A DNA stretch of 64,000 bases from Candidatus Polarisedimenticolaceae bacterium (GTDB lineage: Bacteria > Acidobacteriota > Polarisedimenticolia > Polarisedimenticolales > DASRJG01): assembly GCA_036275915.1 (NCBI GenBank), contig DASUCV010000004.1:451238-515237 (forward strand), read 5' to 3'. The notes below the pieces were generated by a model. The model was not told the DNA's origin. It searched no databases and worked only from the letters and a program-made list of their open reading frames with translations. Positions 1 through 9,126 of this stretch are shown here, in pieces. Within the stretch, counting starts at the first letter, position 1. Each line of letters starts with the position of its first letter. Both the position numbers and the translations under genes were made by a program.

Positions 1-141
1 GACGACCGGTCGATCCCGTTCGCGATTGCCTCTTTGGCGTACTCGCACGCGGTGACCGACATCGCCCAGGCCTGGCTCGCCGCGTGGCGGACCTGCCACG
101 GCGATCTCGCGGGGACGCCATACATGGCACCGTCTCGATGA
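1..141 (+). CDS. C-terminal end of an unidentified protein (5' truncated)
   Basis: An open frame runs in from the left edge and ends with TGA at 139-141. That stop overlaps the proposed purH start (ATGA), the same coupling seen throughout the window, so this is probably the real tail of an upstream gene. Only 46 residues are visible; they contain a mildly hydrophobic, aromatic stretch (AWLAAWRTCHGDLAG). I do not recognise the family, and the overlap is the main evidence that the frame is translated. Confidence 0.5.
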   Translation, partial: DDRSIPFAIASLAYSHAVTDIAQAWLAAWRTCHGDLAGTPYMAPSR

Positions 142-1697
142 CATCTCCCGTCCGTCGCGCTCTCCTGAGCGTCCACGACAAATCCGGCCTCGTCCCCTTC
201 GCCCGAGCGCTCCATGAGATGGGGATCGCGCTCCTGTCGACCGGCGGCACCGCGAAGATGCTCGAGGACGCCGGCCTCCCCGTCGTGCGCGTCGCCGATC
301 AGACCGGATTTCCGGAGATGCTCGACGGCCGCGTCAAGACGCTCCATCCGCGCATCCACGCCGGCATCCTCGCGATCCGCGGGAACGCGGAGCACATGCG
401 CGACCTCGCGGCGCACGGCATCGAGACGATCGATCTCGTCGTCGTCAATCTCTACCCGTTCGCGGCGACCGCCGCCGATCCCTCGAGGTCGTTGCCCGAC
501 GTCGTGGAGATGATCGACATCGGGGGCCCCTCGATGGTGCGCGGTGCGGCGAAGAACTGGGAGGACGTCGGCGTCATCGTCGACGCGGCGGACTACCCGG
601 GAATCCTCGCCGCCCTGCGCGAGCACGGGGGCCTCACGCGCGACACGCGCCTCGCCCTCTCCGCCAAGGCGTTCGCCCACACCGCGTCGTACGACGCCGC
701 GGTGGCGTGGTACCTGGGGCGCGCCGCCGGGCCGGGAGCCGGCGACGCCCTCCCGGGAACCCTCGGCCTCGTCTTTCCCAAGGCGTCCGATCTGGTCTAC
801 GGCGAGAACCCGCACCAGAAGGCCGCCTTCTATCGCGATCCTGCCGCCGCGGGCACGAGCCTCGTCACCGCCCGTCCGCTCGCCGGGAAGCCGCTCTCGT
901 TCAACAACATCCTCGACTTCGATGCCGCGCTGTCGCTCGCGGCAGATCTCGGGCGCGAAGCGTGCGTCATCGTCAAGCACGGGAACCCCTGCGGCGTCGG
1001 TCTCGCCGAGCGCCCCGACAGGGCGTTCCGCAACGCGCTGGCGTGCGATCCGACGAGCGCCTTCGGCGGCGTCATCGCCTTCGGCGACGAGATCGACGGC
1101 GACGCCGCGTCGGCGATCGTCGAGGCGTTCTACGAGGGGGTTCTGGCGCCCGGCTTCTCCGCCGATGCGATCGCGGTCTTCGCGAAGAAGAAGAACCTTC
1201 GCCTCCTCGAGACCGGGCCGCTCTCCGCGTACCGGAGGGAGGGCCTCGACCTACGCCGCGTCCAGGGAGGAATGCTCGCGCAAGAGTGGGACCGGCCCGA
1301 CCCGTCGATTCGCCAAGGCAAGGTGGCGACGAAGCGCGCCCCGACCGATGCGGAGTGGAGCGCGCTCCAGTTCGCGTGGACGGTCGTCCGCCACGTGAAA
1401 TCGAACGCGATCGTCTACGCCTTCGCCGATCGCACGGTGGGGATCGGCGCCGGCCAGATGAGCCGCGTCGACTCCGCGCGTTTCGGCATCCAGAAGGCGC
1501 AGACGTCGCTCCGTGGAGCCGCGATGGCCTCCGACGCCTTCTTCCCGTTTCGCGACGGTCTCGACGTCGCCGCCGAGGCGGGGATCACCGCCGTCGTTCA
1601 GCCCGGCGGCTCGATCCGCGACGACGAGGTCGTGCAAGCGGCGGACGAGCGCGGCGTCGCCATGGTCCTCGTGGGCCGCCGCCACTTCCGGCACTAA
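138..1697 (+). CDS. purH: Bifunctional AICAR transformylase / IMP cyclohydrolase
   Basis: PurH catalyses the last two steps of de novo purine synthesis, formylation of AICAR by 10-formyl-THF and cyclisation to IMP, in the cytoplasm. The 519-residue length fits the family. The N-terminal MGS-like cyclohydrolase domain shows LLSTGGTAKMLEDAG and GRVKTLHPRIHAGIL; the transformylase domain has the KHGNPCGVG active-site motif near residue 300; the C-terminus carries QPGGSIRDDEV. The ATG at 138 is chosen over an in-frame ATG at 84 because it begins exactly where family homology starts and overlaps the upstream stop as ATGA. The gene converges on a TPR gene, overlapping it by four bases. Confidence 0.96.
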   Translation: MTSPVRRALLSVHDKSGLVPFARALHEMGIALLSTGGTAKMLEDAGLPVVRVADQTGFPEMLDGRVKTLHPRIHAGILAIRGNAEHMRDLAAHGIETIDLVVVNLYPFAATAADPSRSLPDVVEMIDIGGPSMVRGAAKNWEDVGVIVDAADYPGILAALREHGGLTRDTRLALSAKAFAHTASYDAAVAWYLGRAAGPGAGDALPGTLGLVFPKASDLVYGENPHQKAAFYRDPAAAGTSLVTARPLAGKPLSFNNILDFDAALSLAADLGREACVIVKHGNPCGVGLAERPDRAFRNALACDPTSAFGGVIAFGDEIDGDAASAIVEAFYEGVLAPGFSADAIAVFAKKKNLRLLETGPLSAYRREGLDLRRVQGGMLAQEWDRPDPSIRQGKVATKRAPTDAEWSALQFAWTVVRHVKSNAIVYAFADRTVGIGAGQMSRVDSARFGIQKAQTSLRGAAMASDAFFPFRDGLDVAAEAGITAVVQPGGSIRDDEVVQAADERGVAMVLVGRRHFRH

Positions 1698-3442
1698 GAA
1701 GACGGCAGCGGCCGGAACTGGAGCGCCTCGACCTGGTCGAGGAACCCCCGGTCCTTGGGCGCGTCGGCGTACTTCGTCGCGAACTCGCGCAGCTTCGTCG
1801 CCTGAGGATCGGCCGGCACCGCGGCGAGCGCCTCGTCGAGATGCGAGATCGCCTCGCGGCAGTCGCCCGCCCGAAGCGCGACGACGGCGAGGTTGTACCA
1901 GCCGGCGAGCTTGATCCCGCTCACGAACGAGTCGGGCACCGTCGCCGGCAGGCGGTAGGCGACGCGCAGCGCCGAGGCGTATTCCCCTTCCTTGAAGCTC
2001 GTCTTGATCGAGCTCAGCGCGTCCTCTTCCGACTTGTGCGCCTTGTAGCGATCACCTGCCTCGTTGAGACCGGCCTTCGCGTCGAGGTTCGCCGGGTCGA
2101 GACGGAGCGCTTCGTTGTAGGCGACGACCGCGGCGCCGAAATCTCCCGCGGCCATCCTCGCGCCGCCGCGCTTCAGGCTGTCGTCGATCGCCTTCGCCTT
2201 CTCCGCGGCCGTCATGACCGGCACCGGTGCGGAGGCGGGACGCGCGGCCGGCTTCGCGGCCCGCGGCGGCGCCGGGACCTGCTTCGGCACTTTCTTCGAC
2301 GACAAGAATTGAGGCACCGCGATGAAAGCGCAGATCGCGGCGATCGCCAGCACCCCACCGCCGACGATCCACTTGAGCGGGGGGAGCTTCATCGAGCTCG
2401 AGCGCGGCGTGGCCGGGGCCTCGGGCGGAGGCAGCGCCGGGCGCGGCTTCGTCGATCCCGCCGCCTTGGCGGCCGGCGGACCGGCCGGTACCGCGAGCGG
2501 GACCGCCGCCGCGGCCGGCTTCGCCGCCGGAGCCGGCGCGGGAACCTCGGGCGGCGCGCCGCCGCCGAGAAGATCCTCGCCTTCGTGCCCGGCCCCGGGA
2601 ACGTGCGTGGGACCGGCGCGGCGCTCGCGCACCTTGTCGAGGTAGTGCTGCGCTTCGCGGTGGTCGGGGGCGAGCGCGAGTGCCGCCTGGAAGTGTCGCT
2701 CGGCGTCGTCGAGGCGGTCGGACTCGAGCGCCGCGACGCCCTCGATGATCGCCTCCTCGATCTTGTCGAGATCGGACGGCCCACCCTCGAGCAGCTTCGC
2801 GCGGAGAGCGATCGCGTCGGCGTTCTCCTCGTCGAGGATCGAGAGGCGCGAGAGAATCGCGAGCGCCTCGTCCTTCTCTCCCGCGTCGGCCTTCGCGTGC
2901 GCTTCCGCGAGGAGGTCGGCGACGCGGCGGTTCAGCTCGTGCGCGGCCGCGCTCGAGCTCGCCTGCGAGACTGGCTCGAGACCGAAGTGCTCCTCGACCG
3001 GCTCTTCCGTCTCGGCTTCCGGCTCCGTCTTGACGATCGGCGCGGAGTCGACGCTCCCGAGAGGAATCGCGCCCACGCCGGACAGGTCGCCGAAATCGAT
3101 CCCCTCCGTCTGGCGCGTCGGATCGGGCGCCGCCGCCGGGACAGGGGCGGAGGCGGAAGCGGCCGCCGTCGCCGCGGGCCGGCGATCGGGGCGCGCGGCG
3201 CCGAGGCTGTCGAACACCTTCAATCCTTGGTCGAGATCGTGCGCCACGTCCGCGCTGACGGCGGTCGCGGCCTCTCCGGGCTGCGCGAACTGGGACGCCA
3301 TGCGGACGCCGTCCATCGCCTGCTCGTTGGCTGGATCGAGCGCGAGCACGTCACGCCACGCCTGGAGCGCGTCCTGATAGTTTCCGTTGAGGTAGTGCTC
3401 GGATGCCTGTTCGTGCAGCCGCGCGATGCGATCGGCGCTCAT
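1694..3442 (-). CDS. TPR-repeat protein with one central membrane helix
   Basis: The 582-residue product has a TPR unit near residues 15-50, more TPR-like helices around 170-290 (for example SDRLDDAERHFQAALALA), an Ala/Pro-rich linker, one hydrophobic helix at about 357-379 (IVGGGVLAIAAICAFIAV), then further TPRs around 420-470. With no signal peptide, the N-terminal half is probably cytoplasmic and the C-terminal TPRs periplasmic; this topology is inference. TPRs mediate protein contacts, so no enzymatic role is claimed. A second TPR gene lies about 100 bases upstream on the same strand, and the two may be co-transcribed. The 3' end overlaps purH by four bases. Confidence 0.85.
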   Translation of the reverse strand: MSADRIARLHEQASEHYLNGNYQDALQAWRDVLALDPANEQAMDGVRMASQFAQPGEAATAVSADVAHDLDQGLKVFDSLGAARPDRRPAATAAASASAPVPAAAPDPTRQTEGIDFGDLSGVGAIPLGSVDSAPIVKTEPEAETEEPVEEHFGLEPVSQASSSAAAHELNRRVADLLAEAHAKADAGEKDEALAILSRLSILDEENADAIALRAKLLEGGPSDLDKIEEAIIEGVAALESDRLDDAERHFQAALALAPDHREAQHYLDKVRERRAGPTHVPGAGHEGEDLLGGGAPPEVPAPAPAAKPAAAAVPLAVPAGPPAAKAAGSTKPRPALPPPEAPATPRSSSMKLPPLKWIVGGGVLAIAAICAFIAVPQFLSSKKVPKQVPAPPRAAKPAARPASAPVPVMTAAEKAKAIDDSLKRGGARMAAGDFGAAVVAYNEALRLDPANLDAKAGLNEAGDRYKAHKSEEDALSSIKTSFKEGEYASALRVAYRLPATVPDSFVSGIKLAGWYNLAVVALRAGDCREAISHLDEALAAVPADPQATKLREFATKYADAPKDRGFLDQVEALQFRPLPSS

Positions 3443-3538
3443 CCCACTCTCCCACAGGAGCCGCAGACCCCACCCGGGCCGGCGCCCGGCGGAATATAGG
3501 TTTCGAGAGTTCGGGGGGCCAGGAAGGCGGGAAGCGGG

Positions 3539-4177
3539 CTACCGGGAGGCGGGTGCGGCTCCCGCCCGGGCCTTGTCGAGCGCGACGCGGAGCTCCGCCA
3601 GATTGGGGGCGTCCGGGTGGATCTGCTGGAGGCGGGCGAGCGCCGGGTCGGCGACGTCGAACCGGCCCATCCCGAGCCCGGCGACGACGACGGTGTTGTA
3701 GAGCGACTGCCAGTTCGCCGGGTCGGCCTTCTGCGCGCGGCCGAACATCTCGAGCGCCTTGTCGTACTGCTGCATCTCCTGATAGCAGATGCCCGTGTCG
3801 GTGAGGACGTTCGCGTCGTTCGGCGTCAGCTCGAGCACGCGCTTGTAGAAGTCGAGGGCCTGCGGAAACATCCTCGCGTCGTGGTAAATATTGCCGAGCC
3901 GCGTCCAAGCCGGAACGTCCTTGGGATCCTTGGTGACGCGCTCCTTGAGCGAGTTGATCTCCGCCATCATCGGCGCGCCGCCGCCTCCTGCGTTCGGAGC
4001 GCCGTTGACCGTCTCCGTCGGCGCCGCGGGACCGGCGGGCATCGGGATGTCGGCGGAGGCGGAGGCGGGCGCGGCCTCGGCTCCCGGACGCGTGGCGATC
4101 GCCTTGAAGAGGCCGAAGCCGAAGAGGAATCCGAAGGCGAGCCCGGCGACGAGGAACGCGAGATGATCCTTCTTCAA
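3539..4177 (-). CDS. N-terminally anchored TPR protein
   Basis: This 212-residue protein starts with a short positive segment and a glycine/phenylalanine-rich membrane helix (residues about 7-27, FLVAGLAFGFLFGFGLF) without a lipobox, so it is probably an inner-membrane anchor. A Pro/Ala-rich linker follows, then three TPR-like units between about 85 and 195 (RLGNIYHDARMFPQALDFY, NVLTDTGICYQEMQQYDKAL). The architecture resembles the TPR domains of cytochrome c biogenesis factors such as CcmI/NrfG, but no other ccm genes are nearby. It lies upstream of the other TPR gene on the same strand and diverges from rlmN. Confidence 0.85.
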   Translation of the reverse strand: MKKDHLAFLVAGLAFGFLFGFGLFKAIATRPGAEAAPASASADIPMPAGPAAPTETVNGAPNAGGGGAPMMAEINSLKERVTKDPKDVPAWTRLGNIYHDARMFPQALDFYKRVLELTPNDANVLTDTGICYQEMQQYDKALEMFGRAQKADPANWQSLYNTVVVAGLGMGRFDVADPALARLQQIHPDAPNLAELRVALDKARAGAAPASR

Positions 4178-4250
4178 ACAGCCACCTCGCGCGCACGCTA
4201 GCGGTCCCGGCCGGGCGGTGTCAAGGAACGTGGACCGCCGAGGGTTCCTT

Positions 4251-4256
4251 TACACT
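4251..4256 (+). promoter_or_regulatory. -10-like box of rlmN, probably leaderless
   Basis: TACACT ends 8 bases before the rlmN ATG. There is no purine-rich ribosome-binding site between it and the start, so transcription would begin at or next to the start codon. No convincing -35 box is visible. Confidence 0.4.
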
Positions 4257-4264
4257 GGGACGCG

Positions 4265-5317
4265 ATGACACGACCGAATCTGTACGGGATGTCGCGCGCG
4301 GAGCTTTCCGGTCATTTCTCGTCGCAGGGCGCGCCCGCGTACCACGCCGCTCAGGCCTTCCGATGGATGTACGCCCGCGGCCGCCTCGACCCGCGCGCGT
4401 GGAGCGATCTCCCGAAGGCGCTCCGCGCGCAGCTCACCGTCGGCGCCCGGATCGACGTCCCGAAGATCCGCTCGCGCGTCGAAGCACGGGACGGGACGAT
4501 CAAGTACGCGATCGATCTGCCCGGCGGCGGCACGGTCGAGAGCGTGTTCATGATCCAGCGCGAGCGCATCACCCTCTGCCTCTCGAGCCAGGTAGGCTGC
4601 GCTCTGGGCTGCGATTTCTGCCTCACCGCGCGCATGGGGCTCGTGCGCCATCTCACGGCCGGCGAGATCGTCGGCCAGGTCGCGGCGATCCGCGAGGATC
4701 GCGACCTTCCGGGCCCTTTTAACGTCGTCTTCATGGGTATGGGCGAGCCACTCCACAACTACGACGCGGTCGTCGATGCGTTCCGCATCCTCGTCGACCC
4801 GGACGGATTCGGCCTGGGAAAAAAGCGCGTGACGATCTCCACGTCGGGTCTCGCCCCCGCGATCGAGCGCCTCGCCGGCGAGCCGGAGCGCCCTCGTCTC
4901 GCCGTCTCCCTGAACGCGTCGAGCGACGCCGAGCGCGACCGTCTCATGCCGGTCAACCGGCGCTACCCGATGGCACGCCTGCTCGAGGCGTGCCGGAAGT
5001 TCGCCGCGGCGACCGGCGAGAAGTTCACGTTCGAGTACGTCCTCCTCGCGGGGATCAACGACACCGACGCCGACGTCCTCCGCCTCATGAAGATCCTCCG
5101 CAGCCACCCCGCGAAGCTCAACCTGATCCCGTTCAACGAGGTTCCGGGATGGCTCGCCTACCGCGCCCCGTCCCGCGCCCGCATCGTCGAGATCCGTGAC
5201 CGCCTGCTCGCGGCGGGACTTCCCGTGAGCATCCGCTGGAGCCGCGGCGCCGAAGCGCGCGCCGCGTGCGGCCAGCTCGCGCTCCTCCCCGACCGGCCCG
5301 ACGAGGTGTCCTCATGA
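4265..5317 (+). CDS. rlmN: 23S rRNA (adenine-2503-C2)-methyltransferase, radical SAM
   Basis: RlmN methylates C2 of A2503 in 23S rRNA (and A37 in some tRNAs) by a radical SAM mechanism. The 350-residue protein has the radical SAM cluster motif CALGCDFC near residues 111-118, the substrate region FMGMGEPLHNYD, and the C-terminal AACGQLA containing the second catalytic cysteine. The overall pattern fits RlmN rather than Cfr. The start is the ATG right after the -10-like TACACT. The stop overlaps the next gene's start as ATGA, so translation of the SDR gene is probably coupled to rlmN. Confidence 0.95.
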   Translation: MTRPNLYGMSRAELSGHFSSQGAPAYHAAQAFRWMYARGRLDPRAWSDLPKALRAQLTVGARIDVPKIRSRVEARDGTIKYAIDLPGGGTVESVFMIQRERITLCLSSQVGCALGCDFCLTARMGLVRHLTAGEIVGQVAAIREDRDLPGPFNVVFMGMGEPLHNYDAVVDAFRILVDPDGFGLGKKRVTISTSGLAPAIERLAGEPERPRLAVSLNASSDAERDRLMPVNRRYPMARLLEACRKFAAATGEKFTFEYVLLAGINDTDADVLRLMKILRSHPAKLNLIPFNEVPGWLAYRAPSRARIVEIRDRLLAAGLPVSIRWSRGAEARAACGQLALLPDRPDEVSS

Positions 5318-6069
5318 TCGATCTCAACGGAAAGTCCGCGCTCGTCACCGGCGGCGCCCGAGGCATCGGACGCGCCTGCTGCCTCATGCTCGCGCGCTCC
5401 GGGGCCTCGGTCGCGGTGAACTACCGCGTCGAGACCCCGTCGGCCGAGCTCCTGGTCGAGGAGATCGAAGCGATGGGCGCCGAGGCGTTCGCCCTGGCCG
5501 CTGACGTGAGCCAGCGGGCCGACGCCGAGATGCTCGTCGACGAGACGGTCGCGCGCTTCGGTGGGATCGACATCCTGGTGAACAACGCGGGAATCTGGAA
5601 GTCGTCGCCGATCGAGGAGATGTCCGACAACGAGTGGGCGGAGATGCTCGCCGTGAACCTCACCGGCGCCTTCCATTGCACACGCGCCGCCGTCCCCGCG
5701 ATGAAGGAGGCCAGGAGCGGCCGGATCATCAACATCGCGAGCACCGCGGGGCAGAGAGGCGAGGCGTTCTGCTCGCACTACGCGGCGACGAAGGGTGGGC
5801 TGATCTCGTTCACGAAATCGCTCGCCTCCGAGCTCGCATCCTCCGGGATCCTCGTGAACTGCGTCGCGCCGGGATGGGTCGTCACCGACATGACCCGCGA
5901 GGACCTCCTGGGCGCCCGCCGCGAATCGATCCTCCAAACGATCCCGCTCGCGCGCGCCGGGACGCCGGACGAGATCGCCGGTGCCGTGCTCTACCTCGCG
6001 TCCGACCTCTCGACGTTCGTGACGGGCGAGATCTTGAACGTCAACGGCGGCGCCGTCCTCGTCGGTTAG
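5314..6069 (+). CDS. SDR-family oxidoreductase (FabG-like)
   Basis: A classical short-chain dehydrogenase/reductase of 251 residues. The NAD(P)-binding TGGARGIGRA lies near residues 12-21, NNAG follows in mid-protein, and the catalytic Ser / YxxxK region reads STAGQRGEAFCSHYAATKGG. The C-terminus VTGEILNVNGG is typical of FabG-like enzymes, so 3-oxoacyl-ACP reductase is the nearest guess, though the substrate cannot be fixed from sequence. The start is the ATG overlapping the rlmN stop; an earlier in-frame start would lie inside rlmN. The 3' end overlaps the convergent aminotransferase gene by four bases. Confidence 0.9.
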   Translation: MIDLNGKSALVTGGARGIGRACCLMLARSGASVAVNYRVETPSAELLVEEIEAMGAEAFALAADVSQRADAEMLVDETVARFGGIDILVNNAGIWKSSPIEEMSDNEWAEMLAVNLTGAFHCTRAAVPAMKEARSGRIINIASTAGQRGEAFCSHYAATKGGLISFTKSLASELASSGILVNCVAPGWVVTDMTREDLLGARRESILQTIPLARAGTPDEIAGAVLYLASDLSTFVTGEILNVNGGAVLVG

Positions 6070-7223
6070 TGCAGCGCGCGCTCGAGTCGTGCCACCGCTT
6101 CGTCGAGCGTCTCCTTCCTCTTCGGGAAGGCGAAGCGCAGGAGCGTGCGGCCGAGCTCCGGGCGCGAGAAGAACGAAGATCCCGGAACCGCGCCGACGCC
6201 GGCGGTCTCGACGAGGCGGCGCGCGTAGCTGACGTCGTCGCGGCAGCCGACGGCCGTGGCATCGGCGAGGATGTAGTACGCCCCGCGCGGCGGCTCGCAC
6301 TGGAAGCCGACGCCGCGCAGCCCCTGGAGGAGGAGATCGCGCCGCGCGGCGTAGTCCCGCGCGAGCGCGTCGTAGTACGTCGCCGGGAGGCCGAGGGCGG
6401 CGGCGCCCGCTTCCTGAAGCGGAGCGGCCGCGCCGACGGTGAGGAAGTCGTGCACCTTCCTGATGCCCGAGGTCAGCTCAGGCGACGCGATCGTCCAGCC
6501 GACGCGCCAGCCGGTGACTGAGTAGGTCTTCGACAGCGCGTTGATCGTCACGGTGCGATCGGCCATGCCGGGGAGGGTCGCGATCGGCACGTGGACGGCG
6601 CCGTCGTAGAGGATGTGCTCGTAGATCTCGTCCGAGAAGGCGACGACGTCCCATTTGCGGCAGAGGGTCGCGATCGTCTCGAGCTCGTCCCGCGTGAAGA
6701 CCTTCCCGGTCGGGTTGTTCGGCGTATTCAGGATGATGCCGCGCGTGCGGTCGTTGAATGCGGCCGCCAGCTCGTCCGGTTCGAACGACCAGTCGGGGGG
6801 CCGCAAGGGAACGAAGCGCGGGGTCGCTCCGGCGAGGATCGCGTCGGGACCGTAGTTCTCGTAGAACGGCTCGAAGACGACGACCTCTTCCCCGGGATCG
6901 ACGATCGCCAAGATCGACGCGATCATCGCTTCGGTCGCGCCGCAGGTCACCGCGATCTCCCGCTCGGGATCGACGCTCATGCCGTAGGTGCGGCGCACCT
7001 TCTCGGCGATCGCGGTGCGCAGCGACGGGGCGCCCCAGGTGATCGCGTACTGGTTGACGTCGGCGCGGATCGCGCGGCAGGCCGCTTCCTTGATCTCCTC
7101 GGGCGCGGCGAAGTCCGGGAACCCCTGCGCGAGGTTGACGGCGCCGTGCTGGCGGCACAGGCGCGTCATCTCGCGGATCACCGACTCGGTGAAGCTCTTG
7201 GCCTTGCGGCTGAGGTCGAGCAC
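6066..7223 (-). CDS. Class I/II pyridoxal-phosphate aminotransferase
   Basis: A fold-type I aminotransferase of 385 residues, close in appearance to methionine/kynurenine/aspartate-type enzymes. Recognisable parts are AQGFPDF near the N-terminus, NTPNNPTGKVF, the SDEIYEHILYD segment, the PLP lysine in NALSKTYSVTGWRVGW, and a C-terminal arginine in LLRFAFPKRKETL. No ATG fits the family N-terminus; a GTG at 7223, two bases after the rho stop, gives the expected length and I use it. Position after rho suggests read-through coupling. The amino donor and acceptor are not decidable from sequence. Confidence 0.88.
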   Translation of the reverse strand: MLDLSRKAKSFTESVIREMTRLCRQHGAVNLAQGFPDFAAPEEIKEAACRAIRADVNQYAITWGAPSLRTAIAEKVRRTYGMSVDPEREIAVTCGATEAMIASILAIVDPGEEVVVFEPFYENYGPDAILAGATPRFVPLRPPDWSFEPDELAAAFNDRTRGIILNTPNNPTGKVFTRDELETIATLCRKWDVVAFSDEIYEHILYDGAVHVPIATLPGMADRTVTINALSKTYSVTGWRVGWTIASPELTSGIRKVHDFLTVGAAAPLQEAGAAALGLPATYYDALARDYAARRDLLLQGLRGVGFQCEPPRGAYYILADATAVGCRDDVSYARRLVETAGVGAVPGSSFFSRPELGRTLLRFAFPKRKETLDEAVARLERALH

Positions 7224-7225
7224 GA

Positions 7226-8524
7226 TCAGCTCAGGAGGTTCGCGAGGAACTCTTTGTTGGTCGGGTACTTCTCGATCCGGCCGACGAGGAGCTGCATCGC
7301 CTCGGCCGGACGCAAGGACGCGAGCGCGCGGCGCAGGAGCGTCACCCTTTGATATTCCTCGGGGGTGAACAGCTTCTCTTCCTTGCGGGTGCCGGTCTTC
7401 GAGATGTCGATCGCGGGGAAGATCCGGCGCTCGAAGAGGCCGCGATCCATCAGGATCTCCATGTTCCCGGTCCCCTTGAACTCCTGGAAGATCACCTCGT
7501 CCATCCGCGAGCCGGTATCGACGAGAGCCGTGCCGATCACGGTGAGCGAACCGCCGGAGACCGCCTTGCGCGCGGCGCCGAAGAAACGGCGCGGCTTCTC
7601 CATCGTGCGCGCGTCGATCCCGCCGGAGAGCACGCGGCCCGAGCCCTTCTGCTCGGTGTTGTACGCCCGCGAGAGGCGCGTGATCGAGTCGAGCAGGACC
7701 ACGACGTCGCGTCCGGACTCGACCAGGCGCTTGGCGCGCTCGAGTGCGATCTCCGCGACCTGGAGATGATTCCGGGCCAGTTCGTCCGAGCTCGAGGCGA
7801 TCACTTCGCCGCGCACGTTCCGGCGCATGTCGGTGACCTCCTCGGGGCGCTCGTCGACGAGGAGGACGATGAGATGGATCTCCGGATGGTTCGTCGTGAT
7901 CGAGCGCGCCATCTTCTGCAAGAGCACGGTCTTTCCGGCCTTGGGAGGGGCGACGATCAGGCACCTCTGGCCCTTCCCGATCGGCGCGATGAGGTCGACG
8001 ACACGCATCGACGTGTCGGAGGCGTCGGCTTCGAGCCGGATCCGCTCGGTCGGATCTTCCGCGACGAGGTTCTTGAACGGCGTCCGCTTCGCGTACGCCT
8101 CGGTGGGGAACCCGTTGATCGTCCCGATGCGCGCGACCCCGGGCGGGAATCCGGGCCGGGGCGACGGCACCGCGTGCGCGGCGAGCTCGACGCCGGTTTC
8201 GAGCGCCAGACTCTGGACGAGCTCGCGCGGCACCCACGGATCGTTCGGCTGCATCTCGAAATCGGTCGCGGCGGAGCGGAGGAAGCCGTGACCCTCGGGG
8301 GCGACCTGGAGAACGCCTTGGACCTCGAGGGTCGGCTCTTCGGTCGGGATCGGAGCTTCAGCGAGCGCCCGCGAGGGCCGCGCGCCCTGTTGTCCTCCCG
8401 GCCCGTTGCCTCCGTTCATCGGCGCCGGACCGCCGCTACCGCCGCCGCGTCTCCCGCGCCTGCGCCGTCTCCTCCGATTACCCCCTCCGAAGCCGTGCGG
8501 TCCCTGCTGCCCAGGCTGATTCAT
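7226..8524 (-). CDS. rho: Transcription termination factor Rho
   Basis: Rho is the hexameric RNA helicase that terminates transcription. The 432-residue product has the RNA-binding OB-fold (LQVAPEGHGFLR, PNDPWVP), the Walker A loop APPKAGKTVLL, the RPEEVTDM motif and the C-terminal FTPEEYQRVTLLRRAL. The first 50 residues are unusual: a run of seven arginines after GGGN, then glycine-rich and arginine-containing sequence, in place of the usual helical N-terminal domain. The ATG at 8524 overlaps the upstream stop as ATGA. The gene is followed two bases later by an aminotransferase start, so the three genes look like one operon. Confidence 0.95.
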   Translation of the reverse strand: MNQPGQQGPHGFGGGNRRRRRRRGRRGGGSGGPAPMNGGNGPGGQQGARPSRALAEAPIPTEEPTLEVQGVLQVAPEGHGFLRSAATDFEMQPNDPWVPRELVQSLALETGVELAAHAVPSPRPGFPPGVARIGTINGFPTEAYAKRTPFKNLVAEDPTERIRLEADASDTSMRVVDLIAPIGKGQRCLIVAPPKAGKTVLLQKMARSITTNHPEIHLIVLLVDERPEEVTDMRRNVRGEVIASSSDELARNHLQVAEIALERAKRLVESGRDVVVLLDSITRLSRAYNTEQKGSGRVLSGGIDARTMEKPRRFFGAARKAVSGGSLTVIGTALVDTGSRMDEVIFQEFKGTGNMEILMDRGLFERRIFPAIDISKTGTRKEEKLFTPEEYQRVTLLRRALASLRPAEAMQLLVGRIEKYPTNKEFLANLLS

Positions 8525-9021
8525 CGTGACTCCATCCGCATCCCTCCCGCGATCGCTCCCCACCATCCGTCGAGCCGTCCGAGCTCCGCACCGGCGAGAA
8601 TCCACAGCTCGGGCCCGGCCTCGAGCCGGCGCCCGGCCGCCGTCCGCTCGAGCGTCCACCCGCCGCCGTCGGCGCGCCCGATCACATAGGTCCCGGGCTG
8701 GTCCCAGAGACCAACCTCGAAGTGCGGATCCGACGCTCCGGCGAGCGCGAGCCGGAACAGGCGCCCATCGGAGAGCAGGAGCGACGACGGCGACGAGAGG
8801 TGGACGCTCTCGAGCGGCGTCGTGCGTCCCAACTCCCGTCCCCCTTCTTCCGCCACCAGAACCCAACCGGGCGTCGCAGCGTCCCAGGTGACGAGACACG
8901 CTTCCCGGGTGTAGACACGAAATCCGCCGTCCCGCGGGACGCCTTCGATCGCGTCGTCCGTGATCCCTTCCAGGCGAAAACCGCCGTCAGGCCGCCGCGT
9001 CAGGCGCACGGCCGGACGCAT
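8521..9021 (-). CDS. Conserved-looking hypothetical protein upstream of rho
   Basis: The 166-residue protein has no signal peptide or membrane helix and appears beta-rich, with alternating hydrophobic strands and many Gly/Asp turns (GGGWTLERTAAGRRLEAG). I do not recognise the family. The stop overlaps the rho ATG by four bases, which argues that it is translated and co-regulated with rho. It may be a small beta-barrel or FHA-like domain, but no FHA signature is clear. Confidence 0.7.
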   Translation of the reverse strand: MRPAVRLTRRPDGGFRLEGITDDAIEGVPRDGGFRVYTREACLVTWDAATPGWVLVAEEGGRELGRTTPLESVHLSSPSSLLLSDGRLFRLALAGASDPHFEVGLWDQPGTYVIGRADGGGWTLERTAAGRRLEAGPELWILAGAELGRLDGWWGAIAGGMRMESR

Positions 9022-9126
9022 GGAGAACCAGAGACCTTCACGGTGCGAACTCTCCGGCGTGTCGCGCGGCCCCGGGAAGAACCCCGTATCAGACGGGCCG
9101 TATCGCGGTCGGTGTTGGAAGCCGCA

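Noticed and set aside
707-3499. Long plus-strand frame across purH and the TPR gene
   Set aside because: It runs out of frame through purH and antisense to the TPR protein, both of which have convincing motifs; composition is random-like.
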